Assembly: GCF_000007345.1 (NCBI RefSeq)
Contig: NC_003552.1
Span: forward strand, 62,001 to 126,000
From: Methanosarcina acetivorans C2A
GTDB lineage: Archaea > Halobacteriota > Methanosarcinia > Methanosarcinales > Methanosarcinaceae
DNA: 64,000 nucleotides
Direction: 5' to 3'
The notes under the pieces were generated by a model. That model saw only the letters and a program-made list of their open reading frames with translations. It was not told the origin of the DNA and ran no database searches. Position 1 is the stretch's first letter. Each line of letters starts with the position of its first letter. The translations under genes and the position numbers were made by a program. This document shows, in pieces, positions 34,729 through 44,394 of the stretch.

Positions 34729-35553
34729 AGGATAAGTGGAGTGGGCATTAAGATGCAAATTGGGTGTCAAATTGCGAATTGTGTCAAATTGCGAATTATT
34801 TGACCGTTAAACTGTGAACGATTTCCCCTTTACATTGTGAATTATTTTACTTCAAATTAGGAATTATTTTACTTTTAAATCAAGAATCTTTTTATTGTCG
34901 AATTAAGGATTAAGCGATTTGGGAGGCAACTTTACAAAATAAGATCTTAATAATAAGTTTACTCTCTAATAAGTTTACTTTCCGGGTAATTTTTAAATTT
35001 CTTTTTAAAATATCCTTTAAAACATCTTTATCTCAAATCTCTGGCTATTTCTGGCGTTTTTCTCTGTATAATATCCTGCAATTTTCGTTTTTGTAAATCC
35101 ACTATATTCTTTTTTTGTTTATTTTTTCAGTTTTCTTAGAGATAATATTATAAATCTTTAGTACTATATATTAATAAATAGTAATGAGTTTGCTGGGATT
35201 TCGGACAGTTCCTATATTCCTGTTAATCCAAAAGTCTATATACGTCTTAGTGTCAATGCATCTCCGATCACTTTAATAAGAAGATGCGCTTTACCCCCGG
35301 ACAGGAAATCGAAAACTCAGCCGGCTAAACGATTATCTAATAGGTTGGTGCGCAGTTCTGGAAATTTTTCCCGGAAACTGGTTACTCTGGCCGTTGAGTG
35401 GATTGGGGGCTTATCTTCTTTTCAACCCTACTAACTTATACTGAACAAATATCTGGTAATAATGTCAAATAATAACACAGGCAAAAATCTTATATCCCGA
35501 TCTTCTTATATTTTTGAGGATGGATCTGAAGAAACACAAAACCTGAACCACGC
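34729..35553. other. 825-bp intergenic region, possible leader or ncRNA before ppk
   Basis: The left half has degenerate repeats of ATTGTGAATTATTTTAC type (34770-34910) and AATAAGTTTACT pairs. TATA-like sequences occur at 35165-35175 (ACTATATATTAA) and 35235-35243 (CTATATACG). A GC-richer stretch, 35280-35430, follows them. This would place a long leader or a separate small RNA ahead of ppk. A 14-codon frame at 35284 is probably not a gene. Confidence 0.35.
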
Positions 35554-37749
35554 GTGATAGGAATGGAGCGGAACTTCCCAATTCAGTGTGCAGATTTTGA
35601 TAGATTGGTTACGGATAGTGTTGAGGGGATCCGGGTTGAAGTATCAGGCATGACTGACCTGAGCAACCCATGCCTTTATGCGGACAGGGAATACAGCTGG
35701 CTCCAGTTCAATGACCGGGTACTCGAAGAAGCTCTGGATGAACGTAATCCCCTGCTTGAGAGAGTTAAATTTCTTTCCATCTTCGGGAGCAATCTTGATG
35801 AGTTTTTCATGGTCAGGGTCTCCGGAGTCCAGAAACGTATTGCTGAAGGGGCAAAAGAAGACCAGGCAGATGAACTGGCCCAGGAACAGCTGCAGGTAAT
35901 CCGGGAAGAACTTCTAAAGCAGCTTCCCGTAAACGACAGTTGCTGGAACGAAATGCTCGAACCGGCTCTGAGGGAAAGGGGAATTAAAGTCCTTAACTAC
36001 TTTGAGCTTTCCGGAGAAGACAGAGAAAAACTCAGGGACTACTTCGAAAGAAATATTTTTCCATTACTTACTCCCCTCGGTTTCGATTCGGGGCATCCTT
36101 TCCCCCATATATCAAACCTCAGTCTCAACCTTGCCGTACTTATTGATGACCCTGACTACGGGGAACGTTTTGCCAGGGTTAAGATCCCTCCAATGTTTGC
36201 AAGGCTTATTGTTGTCCCTGAAGAAGGTCAGGAAAAAATAAGTTCCAGTTTTGAAGAACTGAAATCAGGACGTTTTGTGTGGCTCGAACAGCTGATTGCT
36301 GCAAACCTCGATTTGCTGTTCCCCGGGCAGCGTATCCTCGGAGCCTATCCTTTCAGGATCACCCGGGATGCTGACTTAGGCTTTGACGAAGATGGGGACA
36401 AGGACCTCCTGACCGCTGTTAAGCAGAGGGTGGGGAGAAACTACTTCGGGCCTGCTGTTCGGCTTGAGACCGACGATACCATGCCTGAAAGGGTTTCTGA
36501 GATTCTCCTTAAAAATCTGGAGCTGACTTCTCCTCTTATGTTCAGGTCAGCGGCGCCTCTGGGCCTCTCAAGCCTCATGAAGCTTACTCAAATTAACCGC
36601 CCTGAGCTTAAATATAAGCCTTTTAAGCCAAGAAAACATTCCCTTATGGCTGATAAAGAAAACATTTTTTCAGCCCTGAAAAAGCAGGATATCCTGCTCT
36701 ATCACCCTTACGACAGTTTTGAATCGGTAGTCGATCTGGTCGAAGAAGCCGCTGATGACCCGGATGTCCTGGCAATTAAAATGACTCTGTACAGGGTAGA
36801 CGACAACTCCAGGATTATCCAGGCTCTCATGAAAGCCGCGGACCGGAACAAGCAGGTTGCAGTCCTTGTCGAACTTAAAGCCCGCTTTGACGAAGAGAAT
36901 AACATTGGCTGGGCAAAGGAACTCGAGCGCAAAGGCGTTCACGTAGCCTATGGTTTTCCGGGGCGTAAAACCCATGCCAAGATGTGCCTTATTGTAAGAG
37001 CCGAAAAAGAGGGCATTAAATATTATGTGCATATGGGCACTGGAAACTATAATGCCGTCACCGGAAGACTCTATACAGACTTCGGCTATCTTACAAGTGA
37101 CCCCTTCATAGGCAAAGATATCTCTGACCTTTTCAATGCCCTCACAGGCTATTCAAGGAAGGATCATTACATCAAGCTCCTTGTAGCGCCCCAGAACATG
37201 AGGCATCAGATCCTCGAACGCATCAGGCGCGAGATTGACATGCAAGAAAAATTCGGAAACGGACACCTGATCTTCAAGATGAACTCCCTTGTGGACTACC
37301 AGTGCATCCGGGAACTCTACAGGGCTTCACGGGTTGGAGTAAAGGTAGATCTCATTGTCAGGGGCATCTGCTGCCTCAGGCCCGGAATCTACGGACTGAG
37401 CGAAAATATCAGGGTCACCTCAATAGTCGGGCGTTTTCTTGAGCATTCAAGGGCATACTATTTCAGGAACGGCGGAAAAGAAGAGATCTTCATGGGTAGT
37501 GCAGACCTTATGCCCCGAAATCTCGACAATCGGGTCGAAGTCCTCTTTCCCGTTTCTTCGGATTACATCCCTATTCTGCGCGATGCTATTCTCGGGACCC
37601 ACATGAAGGATAACATAAAAGCTCGCCTTCTCCTCCCCAACGGCAGAACTGAAAGGATCTACCCGCAGCCTGAAGAAGAAGAACTGGACTCCCAGCTCTG
37701 GATGCTTGAGAATAGAGGCGTCTGGGAGCTTAAAACGGAAAAGAGCTGA
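35554..37749 (+). CDS. ppk: Polyphosphate kinase
   Basis: This PPK1 polymerises the terminal phosphate of ATP into polyphosphate. Family motifs are present in order: N domain YADREYSWLQFNDRVLEEA and FLSIFGSNLDEFFMVRVSG, head domain FPHISNLSLNLAV, then MTLYRVDDNSRIIQALM. The first catalytic His is in GRKTHAKMCLIVRA and the second in LEHSRAYYFRNGG. The end, with EEIFMGSADLMPRNLDNRVE, matches the family. The frame opens with GTG at 35554 (731 aa). Homology starts near ATG 35650 (MTDLSNPCLYADRE, 699 aa), which may be the true start. The exopolyphosphatase gene lies 467 bp downstream. Confidence 0.95.
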   Translation: MIGMERNFPIQCADFDRLVTDSVEGIRVEVSGMTDLSNPCLYADREYSWLQFNDRVLEEALDERNPLLERVKFLSIFGSNLDEFFMVRVSGVQKRIAEGAKEDQADELAQEQLQVIREELLKQLPVNDSCWNEMLEPALRERGIKVLNYFELSGEDREKLRDYFERNIFPLLTPLGFDSGHPFPHISNLSLNLAVLIDDPDYGERFARVKIPPMFARLIVVPEEGQEKISSSFEELKSGRFVWLEQLIAANLDLLFPGQRILGAYPFRITRDADLGFDEDGDKDLLTAVKQRVGRNYFGPAVRLETDDTMPERVSEILLKNLELTSPLMFRSAAPLGLSSLMKLTQINRPELKYKPFKPRKHSLMADKENIFSALKKQDILLYHPYDSFESVVDLVEEAADDPDVLAIKMTLYRVDDNSRIIQALMKAADRNKQVAVLVELKARFDEENNIGWAKELERKGVHVAYGFPGRKTHAKMCLIVRAEKEGIKYYVHMGTGNYNAVTGRLYTDFGYLTSDPFIGKDISDLFNALTGYSRKDHYIKLLVAPQNMRHQILERIRREIDMQEKFGNGHLIFKMNSLVDYQCIRELYRASRVGVKVDLIVRGICCLRPGIYGLSENIRVTSIVGRFLEHSRAYYFRNGGKEEIFMGSADLMPRNLDNRVEVLFPVSSDYIPILRDAILGTHMKDNIKARLLLPNGRTERIYPQPEEEELDSQLWMLENRGVWELKTEKS

Positions 37750-37975
37750 AAAAGTTTTCAGTCCTCTTTTTCCTTCTTTTTTCCTTTTTTTCTTTATATT
37801 CTTCTTTCTTCCCTTTGTTTTCCCTTCATTCTCGTTTCCATTTTCTCATTTTTGTCTTTTCTTTTGCTTCTCATTTTTTGTTTTCTCTTTCTTCTCTCGT
37901 TTTTGTTTTCTCTTTTCTTTTTATCTCCCTTTTTTTCTTCTTTCCCTCTAATTTCCTGTGTTTTCCTTTCCCACC
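37750..37975. repeat. Polypyrimidine tract (~225 bp) after ppk
   Basis: Directly after the ppk stop, the plus strand is almost purely C and T for about 225 bp, with only scattered purines. It offers many T-runs for archaeal transcription termination. The extreme strand asymmetry could also favour triplex (H-DNA) formation. Frames inside it are meaningless Phe/Leu/Ser strings. Confidence 0.8.
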
Positions 37976-38216
37976 TGAAGTTTTTATGCTGCTCTCCGGA
38001 ACTTCATATGGGCAGGGTTTTTGAACTTATAATTTTACATATATAGAAAGTAGAATTCAAGACAAAACAGAATTCAGGACAAAACAGAATTCAGGAAAAT
38101 ACGAGTCCGAAAAATAAATCTCAAATAGAATAAAAATGTGAAATGATATTGTGAAGCTTATGAAGCTTGCAAATTCTTCTATAAAAACGAGAGGCAGGGC
38201 TTTCAGGTGGTCATGA

Positions 38217-39848
38217 ATGGAACCCGAGAAAATTTCCGAAGGCAGGGTTGTTGCATTTATTGATATAGGAACTAACTCGGTCCGGCTTCTTCTGGTCCGG
38301 ATCAATCCTAACGGGTCTTATCAGCCTCTGACCAAACAGAAGGAAACGGTTAGGCTCGGGGAAAAAGAGTTCATTGACAGGATTCTGCAGCCGCAAGCAA
38401 TGGAAAGAGCTGCTGTTGTTTGCAAAAAATTCGTGGAACTTGCTAGGGCCTACGGTGCAGAAGAGGTTATAGCTGTGGCTACCTCGGCTACCCGGGATGC
38501 AAGCAACAAAGTCCAGTTCCTCGAAATGTTGAAAAAAGAAGCATACCTCGAAGTCTGCCCTATTTCCGGAATCGAAGAAGCACGGCTGATTTACTTGGGG
38601 GTCTCAAGCGGGCTCCGGCTCGGATATTCAAAAGCTCTTTTCATTGATATCGGGGGTGGGAGCACTGAAGTGTCGATAGGAGATCAGAATCAGCATTATT
38701 TTCTTCATTCTTTTAATCTCGGGGCAATCCGCCTGACAAACATGTTCCTTCCGGACGAAACAGGTCCGGTGTCCGAGGAGCGTTATGAGCAGATCAAGGC
38801 ATACATCAGGCGCAAGAGTGCGAATATAATAAAGGAGTTATCCAGATACAGGATAGGGTGTGCGGTTGGAAGCTCAGGCACTATCGAAAATCTTGCAAAA
38901 ATAGCTTTTGTTTACCTGCGTAAGGCAGGCCATGAAAGTTTTGAGAAACTTGAGTACGAAGACCTGAAGAAAATTGTCAGGGCAATGTGCGCTTTGCCGC
39001 TTGAAGAAAGGCGTAAATTCCCTGGGATAAACGCCCAGAGGGCAGACATAATTCTTGCAGGCTCCGCAATCATCGAAACTCTTATGGAAGAGCTTGAACT
39101 TCCAGAGATAACGGTCAGCAAGCGAGGGCTCAGGGAAGGACTGCTTGTGGACTATATCTCAAAGAGCGAGTTCTCTTACATGGTCACGCAGATGTCGGTA
39201 AGAAAACGCAGTATCATGCAGCTCGGACTTGCCTGCAACTTTGACGAGGAACACGCCCATATCGTTACCAGGCTTGCCCTCGAACTCTTTGACAGTATCC
39301 AGGCCCTTGGGGTCCATGAGTTTAAGGAGAGTGAGAGGGAGCTTCTCGAATACGGTGCAACCCTGCATGACATAGGGACGTTTCTCTCATACGATACCCA
39401 CCAGGCACATGCCTATCACCTCATAAGGGAAAGCAGCCTCCCCGGTTTCCAGCCTGAGGAAATAGAAATTATCGCAAATCTTGCGTATTTTCACAGGAAA
39501 AACACCCCTAAAAAGAAGCATCCAAATCTTGAAGGGCTCAGCAAAGAAGCCGTAAAAAGCGTCAGACTGCTCAGTGCCCTGCTCCGTATAGCTGAAGGGC
39601 TTGACCGTTCCCATACAGGAATTATCTCCCACGTCCGTTTCTATATCGCCTCAACCGACAGCCTTGTGCTTGAGATGCATGCCCGGGAGGAGTGCCAGCT
39701 CGAAATCTGGGAGGTCGAGAAACAGAAGAAGTATTTTAAAAAGATGTTTGGGTATAACCTTCAGTCCAAAGTTCTTATAGAACAGGCCGCAGGCGCCCCT
39801 TTAATTTTTGAGGGCAGCGCTGAGGTCGAGAAAGTCCCTCGGGAATGA
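38217..39848 (+). CDS. ppx: Exopolyphosphatase / guanosine pentaphosphatase family protein
   Basis: A 543-aa Ppx/GppA protein. The ASKHA fold begins with VAFIDIGTNSVRLLLV (phosphate 1 loop), then PISGIEEARLIYLGV, FIDIGGGSTEVSIG and AVGSSGTIENLAKI. The C-terminal half is an HD-type domain with ATLHDIGTFLSYDTHQAHAY and ALLRIAEGLDRSHTG, retaining His-Asp pairs. It releases orthophosphate from polyphosphate ends. AGGTGG stands 7 nt before the ATG. Its position between ppk and the convergent CYTH-CHAD gene marks a polyphosphate cluster. Confidence 0.93.
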   Translation: MEPEKISEGRVVAFIDIGTNSVRLLLVRINPNGSYQPLTKQKETVRLGEKEFIDRILQPQAMERAAVVCKKFVELARAYGAEEVIAVATSATRDASNKVQFLEMLKKEAYLEVCPISGIEEARLIYLGVSSGLRLGYSKALFIDIGGGSTEVSIGDQNQHYFLHSFNLGAIRLTNMFLPDETGPVSEERYEQIKAYIRRKSANIIKELSRYRIGCAVGSSGTIENLAKIAFVYLRKAGHESFEKLEYEDLKKIVRAMCALPLEERRKFPGINAQRADIILAGSAIIETLMEELELPEITVSKRGLREGLLVDYISKSEFSYMVTQMSVRKRSIMQLGLACNFDEEHAHIVTRLALELFDSIQALGVHEFKESERELLEYGATLHDIGTFLSYDTHQAHAYHLIRESSLPGFQPEEIEIIANLAYFHRKNTPKKKHPNLEGLSKEAVKSVRLLSALLRIAEGLDRSHTGIISHVRFYIASTDSLVLEMHAREECQLEIWEVEKQKKYFKKMFGYNLQSKVLIEQAAGAPLIFEGSAEVEKVPRE

Positions 39849-39894
39849 AACTTCTTCACCATGGATTATATTTCAAAGATAAACTTAAAATTCG

Positions 39895-42516
39895 TCAGAG
39901 GCTTTCATACAGGCTTCTAATCACACTTTCAATTCTCTTTCTGAAATCTCCCGCCCGGACTTTTTCCCAGGCATCCGGAAAAGTGTTGAGAAGGGTCAGA
40001 AGTTCTTCTTCCCTATATGCAAGGTAAGCTTCCACTCCCGAGCTTTCGGAAACCTGCGTTTCGTTCGGCACTTCTTCACTTTCCGAAGGGTTCCAGGTCC
40101 CTGTCTTCAGGTAAAAACCCAGCATATCGGTTGCAACGACTGCATCATGCAGGTCTCCCAGGTGGTCCTGCAAAACTTTGAAATCTTTGATTAAGGATCC
40201 GACTTCTTTTCCGAGCACGCTTTCAAAGAACTCCAGAGTATAACGCAGCCCTTTGGCTGCAATCCTTAGCCTGTGCAGCCTTTCAACCGAAACATAGGGC
40301 CCTTCCACCCATTCGGAGTAGGCACTTATGTCGGCTAAACGGGCATAGAGGATCGAAGGGAGCACATCTTTTACCCTGTGCGGCAGAGCGTCATGTTTCT
40401 TCGTAGTTGTGGGAAAAGCCCAGGTTTCCGGAAACTCCAGAAATTCCGAGAAGTCTTTCTTAATACGGCTGTACTTTTCACTGTCAAGGTACTCAAGCAT
40501 GTTTTCCCGGGCTTTTTCTCTCTCCTCTGTAAGCGTGACAAAAAGGAGGTCAAGGTCGTGTTCGTGTCCGGTAGGTAGGGTTTCCAGATAAGTTTCGGCT
40601 TTTTCCCGGAAAACGTCCAAATCCCGGACTCCTCCGAGAGCTCCAAGTGTTCTTTTGAGCCCTTTAAGGTGAGGTTCCAGTTTTTCGGATTCCAGATATT
40701 TATTAAATACTGTTGCTGCTGCCCTCGTCCTGCGGACTGCAACGCGCATGTCGTGGAGCTCTTCGATGTCTTCCCCTTTTCGGGTACCTTTTTCATGGGC
40801 GAGCATCTGGGAAAACTGGTATGCAAAGATCCTGTGCGCAACAAAAGCCATGGAATCTTCCGGGCTGACCGTGAATTTCTGAGATTCTTTTCTTTTTTTC
40901 TTTTCAGTCTTTTTCTCTGCTTTTTCTTCAGCTTTCTCTTCAACTTTTTCTTCAATTTTCTCCCGGGTTTTTTCCAGAGTTTTTTCCGAGTCTCCTGATA
41001 CCGGTGGTTCCCTTGCCTGCGTAAACCGGAGTTTGGTGCTGAAGAGATATTCCCAGAGTTCACTTCTTTTTTCCGCTTTTTTTGCAGTTTTTTCCGCATC
41101 AAGTCCCGTAAGTTCTATTTCAACGGTTCCTTCAAGCTGCCTGAATCTGCAGGGGAAAAAATCCTGAGCTCCTGTTTCGGAAAGGTTTGCGATCCGGAGA
41201 AAAGCTGCAAGAATGAGGGTTTTATTCTGAAAAGCCGGAGAAAGACCCGTATTATTTTCTTCAAGGGCTGCAGGAAGCTTTTTTTCACTTATTTCAGGGC
41301 TCTGGAGTTCCGTGATAAGGGCAAGCATTCGCAATTCGCTTAGTTTCAGGCCTTTAACCGGATGGGTAAGGAGGATTTCCCTATTCATTAAGGCTTCTTC
41401 TCCTCTGGATACTGAACTTCCGATGCCATGCAGGAGAGCTGAAAAGCTGAGAAGCTCCTTTTCCTCCTTTCCGAGCCCATGGTAGGCAGAAAGCCCGTCA
41501 AAGAGGGCTAAAGTTCCTGCCTTTATATTTTCTGCCTTTTCTCTGTCAACCCCATAGAACTTTAAGAGGGTCTCAGGAGTCCACTCCTTATAACCTATTT
41601 CTGTCCAGCCCTTCACCGGACTTCCTCTTTCTGATTGAAAATAAAATATCGGATTTTTTCCGGGAATTTTTTCTTTAGCTCCTGTAAAAGGAAAGATTGA
41701 AAGCCTTTCTTTTTCAAACCGAGAGAGCAGAGCTTCGACCTCGGGTTCGGGGATTTTGATCAGAAGGCTGATTTCTGAAGGGCTGCTCCCCCTATCAAGT
41801 AAAAGAAGGATTTTAGCCTGTTTGCCGTAGACGTTTTTGTGGTTTGCCAGCTGTGCACAGACAGCTCTTTCTCGCATATTCAGGAAGGTTTTTTCCGGAA
41901 GATTTTCCCTGAAAAGATAAGCCCTTTCAAACTTTGAAAAACGGCTCTCTTCAAGGTTATAGTTGTCGAGGAGGAAATCCCGGACAGCTTCTAGGTCTTT
42001 AACAGTCCCTTCGCTTTTAAGTTCCACCTCAAACTCATTGTAGAATTTTTTCCTGCTTTCGCTTTTGAGGTTCACTCTGTCCAGATAGATTTCAGCTACC
42101 AACTTTTTTTCCAGATTTAGCTGGCGAATTATCCTTTTCTGTTTGAGAGTAATAAGTGGAGTCAGGTCAAGCCCTGAGGTAAAATCAAAAATCATATCTC
42201 TTATCCGGAGAGAGGGACATTCAAGCACGGAAAGCCCTTCGGGCAGGAAACTGGCGTATTCTTCTCTCCTGTGGGTCCCGCCTTCAAAGCCTCCCAGGCT
42301 TTTGATTGTAACCCATTTCCCTTTTTCTCCGGCGGCTTTTCTCACTCTCAGATAATACCCGGCAGCCATAATATCCTTATTTTTTGTATCAAGAAAAGTG
42401 TCCTCGATGACCTGTATCTGGGCCTCCGAAATAGTATATGAAGCAAGCTTGGAGAGATTTTCAAGAGCTTTAAAATCAATTTCTTCCGGTACCAGAAATT
42501 TTGACTCTATTTCCAT
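39895..42516 (-). CDS. CYTH / degenerate-HD / CHAD fusion protein (polyphosphate-related)
   Basis: An 874-aa fusion. Residues 1-~190 form a CYTH triphosphate tunnel domain beginning MEIESKFLVPEEIDFKALEN, with the ExExK motif EIESK. A helical segment, including SPSEISLLIKIPEPEVEALL, may be an HTH. Residues ~360-480 resemble the HD domain of the neighbouring Ppx, but the HD pair reads LLHGIGSS instead of LHDIG. A charged Glu/Lys linker leads to a C-terminal CHAD domain, with conserved His and Arg in HDMRVAVRRTRAA and LHRLRIAAKGLRYTLEFFE. CHAD domains bind polyphosphate; CYTH enzymes cleave tripolyphosphate. GGGGAG precedes ATG 42516. It converges on ppx with a 46-bp gap. Confidence 0.88.
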   Translation of the reverse strand: MEIESKFLVPEEIDFKALENLSKLASYTISEAQIQVIEDTFLDTKNKDIMAAGYYLRVRKAAGEKGKWVTIKSLGGFEGGTHRREEYASFLPEGLSVLECPSLRIRDMIFDFTSGLDLTPLITLKQKRIIRQLNLEKKLVAEIYLDRVNLKSESRKKFYNEFEVELKSEGTVKDLEAVRDFLLDNYNLEESRFSKFERAYLFRENLPEKTFLNMRERAVCAQLANHKNVYGKQAKILLLLDRGSSPSEISLLIKIPEPEVEALLSRFEKERLSIFPFTGAKEKIPGKNPIFYFQSERGSPVKGWTEIGYKEWTPETLLKFYGVDREKAENIKAGTLALFDGLSAYHGLGKEEKELLSFSALLHGIGSSVSRGEEALMNREILLTHPVKGLKLSELRMLALITELQSPEISEKKLPAALEENNTGLSPAFQNKTLILAAFLRIANLSETGAQDFFPCRFRQLEGTVEIELTGLDAEKTAKKAEKRSELWEYLFSTKLRFTQAREPPVSGDSEKTLEKTREKIEEKVEEKAEEKAEKKTEKKKRKESQKFTVSPEDSMAFVAHRIFAYQFSQMLAHEKGTRKGEDIEELHDMRVAVRRTRAAATVFNKYLESEKLEPHLKGLKRTLGALGGVRDLDVFREKAETYLETLPTGHEHDLDLLFVTLTEEREKARENMLEYLDSEKYSRIKKDFSEFLEFPETWAFPTTTKKHDALPHRVKDVLPSILYARLADISAYSEWVEGPYVSVERLHRLRIAAKGLRYTLEFFESVLGKEVGSLIKDFKVLQDHLGDLHDAVVATDMLGFYLKTGTWNPSESEEVPNETQVSESSGVEAYLAYREEELLTLLNTFPDAWEKVRAGDFRKRIESVIRSLYESL

Positions 42517-43131
42517 ATTCTTCTCCCCGTCCTTCCATGAATACTGAATGTATCTGTACTTGCTCTTCAATTATCTGTACTTGCTCTTCAAATATGTACT
42601 CCGTCTTAAAATATGTGTTCAGGAATTTACGAAATTTAGTTCCTTAGTTCCGCATTTTTAAGTGCATAGATGTCGTCTGATGCTGACTTATGCGCTTAAG
42701 CTTAAGCGCATTAGATTCAAGGTAGAATCATCTCTAAACCGCAATCAACTGACTTCACAGATTTGCGGAAAAACATGTATGCGCTTAAAAAGACGGAAGT
42801 CAGATTAGTTATTTTCTATATTTTTTATTTGTTTTTCCTTACCCAAATATTCAAGTGGTAAAATAGTAGTCCATAAGTAGCTCATTAATCCGGTAAAAAT
42901 TCAAAAAGCTAAAATGTAATAAAACATATTTATTAAAAATTTAAACAGAACAATAGCTATATTTACTAAAAATTTAACTTATTTATATCAAAACGGGAGT
43001 ATAATGTTTTAAAGACACTGCTCAAACTGTAAAACTTCTAATATTTACTCACTCTGAATATTAAATTAAACCTAATGTTATTTACGCTGAATATTGCTTA
43101 CCCCGAATATTTAATTGCATGGCATTAGATT
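42517..43131. other. Divergent intergenic region, AT-rich with palindrome and repeats
   Basis: Between CYTH-CHAD and cdc6. It contains a 22-bp palindrome at 42690-42711, a further half-site ATGCGCTTAA at 42779-42788, direct repeats ATATTTATTAAAAATTTAA / ATATTTACTAAAAATTTAA near 42930-42980, and three TGAATATT-type units near 43050-43115. The 42820-43110 part is strongly AT-rich, as an unwinding element would be. No canonical ORB was seen. Confidence 0.5.
42690..42711. promoter_or_regulatory. 22-bp palindrome of ATGCGCTTAAG half-sites
   Basis: ATGCGCTTAAG is followed directly by its exact reverse complement. The half-site ATGCGCTTAA recurs at 42779-42788, and AAGTGCATA at 42660-42668 is a looser match. 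Position between divergent genes suggests an operator, or a Cdc6-binding site. Confidence 0.5.
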
Positions 43132-44394
43132 GTGATTCAGCCATTCAAATATGCTTTTCCAGACCAGTACTCAACTGGCAGTATCCAGCAATTGCAAAAG
43201 ATCCCTCAAAAAAATCCGGGGCAAAAAGGATACATTATAAAGGATACATCAATAACAAAGGAGCAAGTTTCCTTGACAGGCAATGATATTCTACTCTGGG
43301 ACGAAACCCTATTTAAGGACCTTTCGGTGCTTGAGCCGGATTATCTCCCGGAATATTTTCCCCACAGGGACTCACAGTTAAATGCGCTCAGGTTTGCGCT
43401 CAGACCGTCCCTGCGCGGCATGAGGCCTTTGAATTGTCTGCTGGTCGGCCCCCCGGGGACTGGAAAGACAAGTGCCGTTATGAAGGTTTTCAGGGAGGTT
43501 GAAGTTCATGCTCCCGGGGTTGTAGCTGTAAAGGTCAACTGCCAGATCGATTCCACACGTTTTGCCGTAATTTCCAGGATTTACAGACAGCTATTCGGGA
43601 TCTCCCCTCCGAATTCCGGGATTGCTTTTCGGAAACTCTTCGAAACCGTTGTAAATTTCCTGGTCTCTTCGGAAAAAGTCCTGATTGTAGCCCTGGACGA
43701 TCTTAATTATCTTTGCTGTGAAGGGCATGCCAATGAAGTAATGTACTCCCTGCTCAGGGCTCACGAGCAGTATCCTGGAGCAAAGATAGGGGTTATCGGG
43801 ATCGTAAACGATGCATCTGACCTTTATTGCTTGGATTCAAGGGTCAACTCTGTTTTCCTGCCTGAAGAAATCTCCTTCCTGCGGTATGGGGAGGCAGAGA
43901 TTCTGGATATCCTTAAAGACAGGGTTAAATACGGTTTTTACCCGAAAGTAATTTCTGACGACGTACTGGAACTTGTTGTTTCGTATGTGGAAAAGACAGG
44001 CGACCTGAGGGTCGGGATAGACCTTCTAAGGCGTTCGGGTTTCAATGCCGAGCGCAGGGGAAGCCGCACGATCTCATCCGGGGATGTGGAAAAAGCCTAC
44101 GAAGCTTCCAAACTTCTCCACCTGTGCAGGGGCATAAGCCTCCTTTCGGACTCTGAAAAACAGCTGCTTGAACTGATAGCAAAGGCAGATGATGTTAAGG
44201 CCGGAGAACTCTACAAATCTTTCCACGAACTGACCCAGCTCGGATACACCCGTTTTTACGGCATGGTCAACAGACTCCAGACGCTTAACTATGTGGATGC
44301 CGACTTTACTGGCAAGGGCAAGCGAGGCAGGACACGGATAATAAAAGCAAAGTATGAAGCTGAAGATATCCTTAACTGCCTTAAAAAAGGCTGA
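43132..44394 (+). CDS. cdc6: Cdc6/Orc1 family replication initiator ATPase
   Basis: A 420-aa ORC/Cdc6 AAA+ protein. An arginine-finger-type N region, YLPEYFPHRDSQLNALRFAL, precedes Walker A LLVGPPGTGKTSAVM (~residues 103-115). Walker B is VLIVALDDLNYL, with IGIVNDASDLYCLDSRVNS as sensor 1 region and TGDLRVGIDLLRRSG as sensor 2. A C-terminal winged helix follows from residue ~340 (LTQLGYTRFYGMVNRLQTLN). Start is a GTG; an in-frame stop lies just upstream. DDLN rather than DE at Walker B fits the second archaeal Cdc6 type more than the origin-linked Orc1-1. The AT-rich upstream region might be an origin, but this is unproved. Confidence 0.9.
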   Translation: MIQPFKYAFPDQYSTGSIQQLQKIPQKNPGQKGYIIKDTSITKEQVSLTGNDILLWDETLFKDLSVLEPDYLPEYFPHRDSQLNALRFALRPSLRGMRPLNCLLVGPPGTGKTSAVMKVFREVEVHAPGVVAVKVNCQIDSTRFAVISRIYRQLFGISPPNSGIAFRKLFETVVNFLVSSEKVLIVALDDLNYLCCEGHANEVMYSLLRAHEQYPGAKIGVIGIVNDASDLYCLDSRVNSVFLPEEISFLRYGEAEILDILKDRVKYGFYPKVISDDVLELVVSYVEKTGDLRVGIDLLRRSGFNAERRGSRTISSGDVEKAYEASKLLHLCRGISLLSDSEKQLLELIAKADDVKAGELYKSFHELTQLGYTRFYGMVNRLQTLNYVDADFTGKGKRGRTRIIKAKYEAEDILNCLKKG

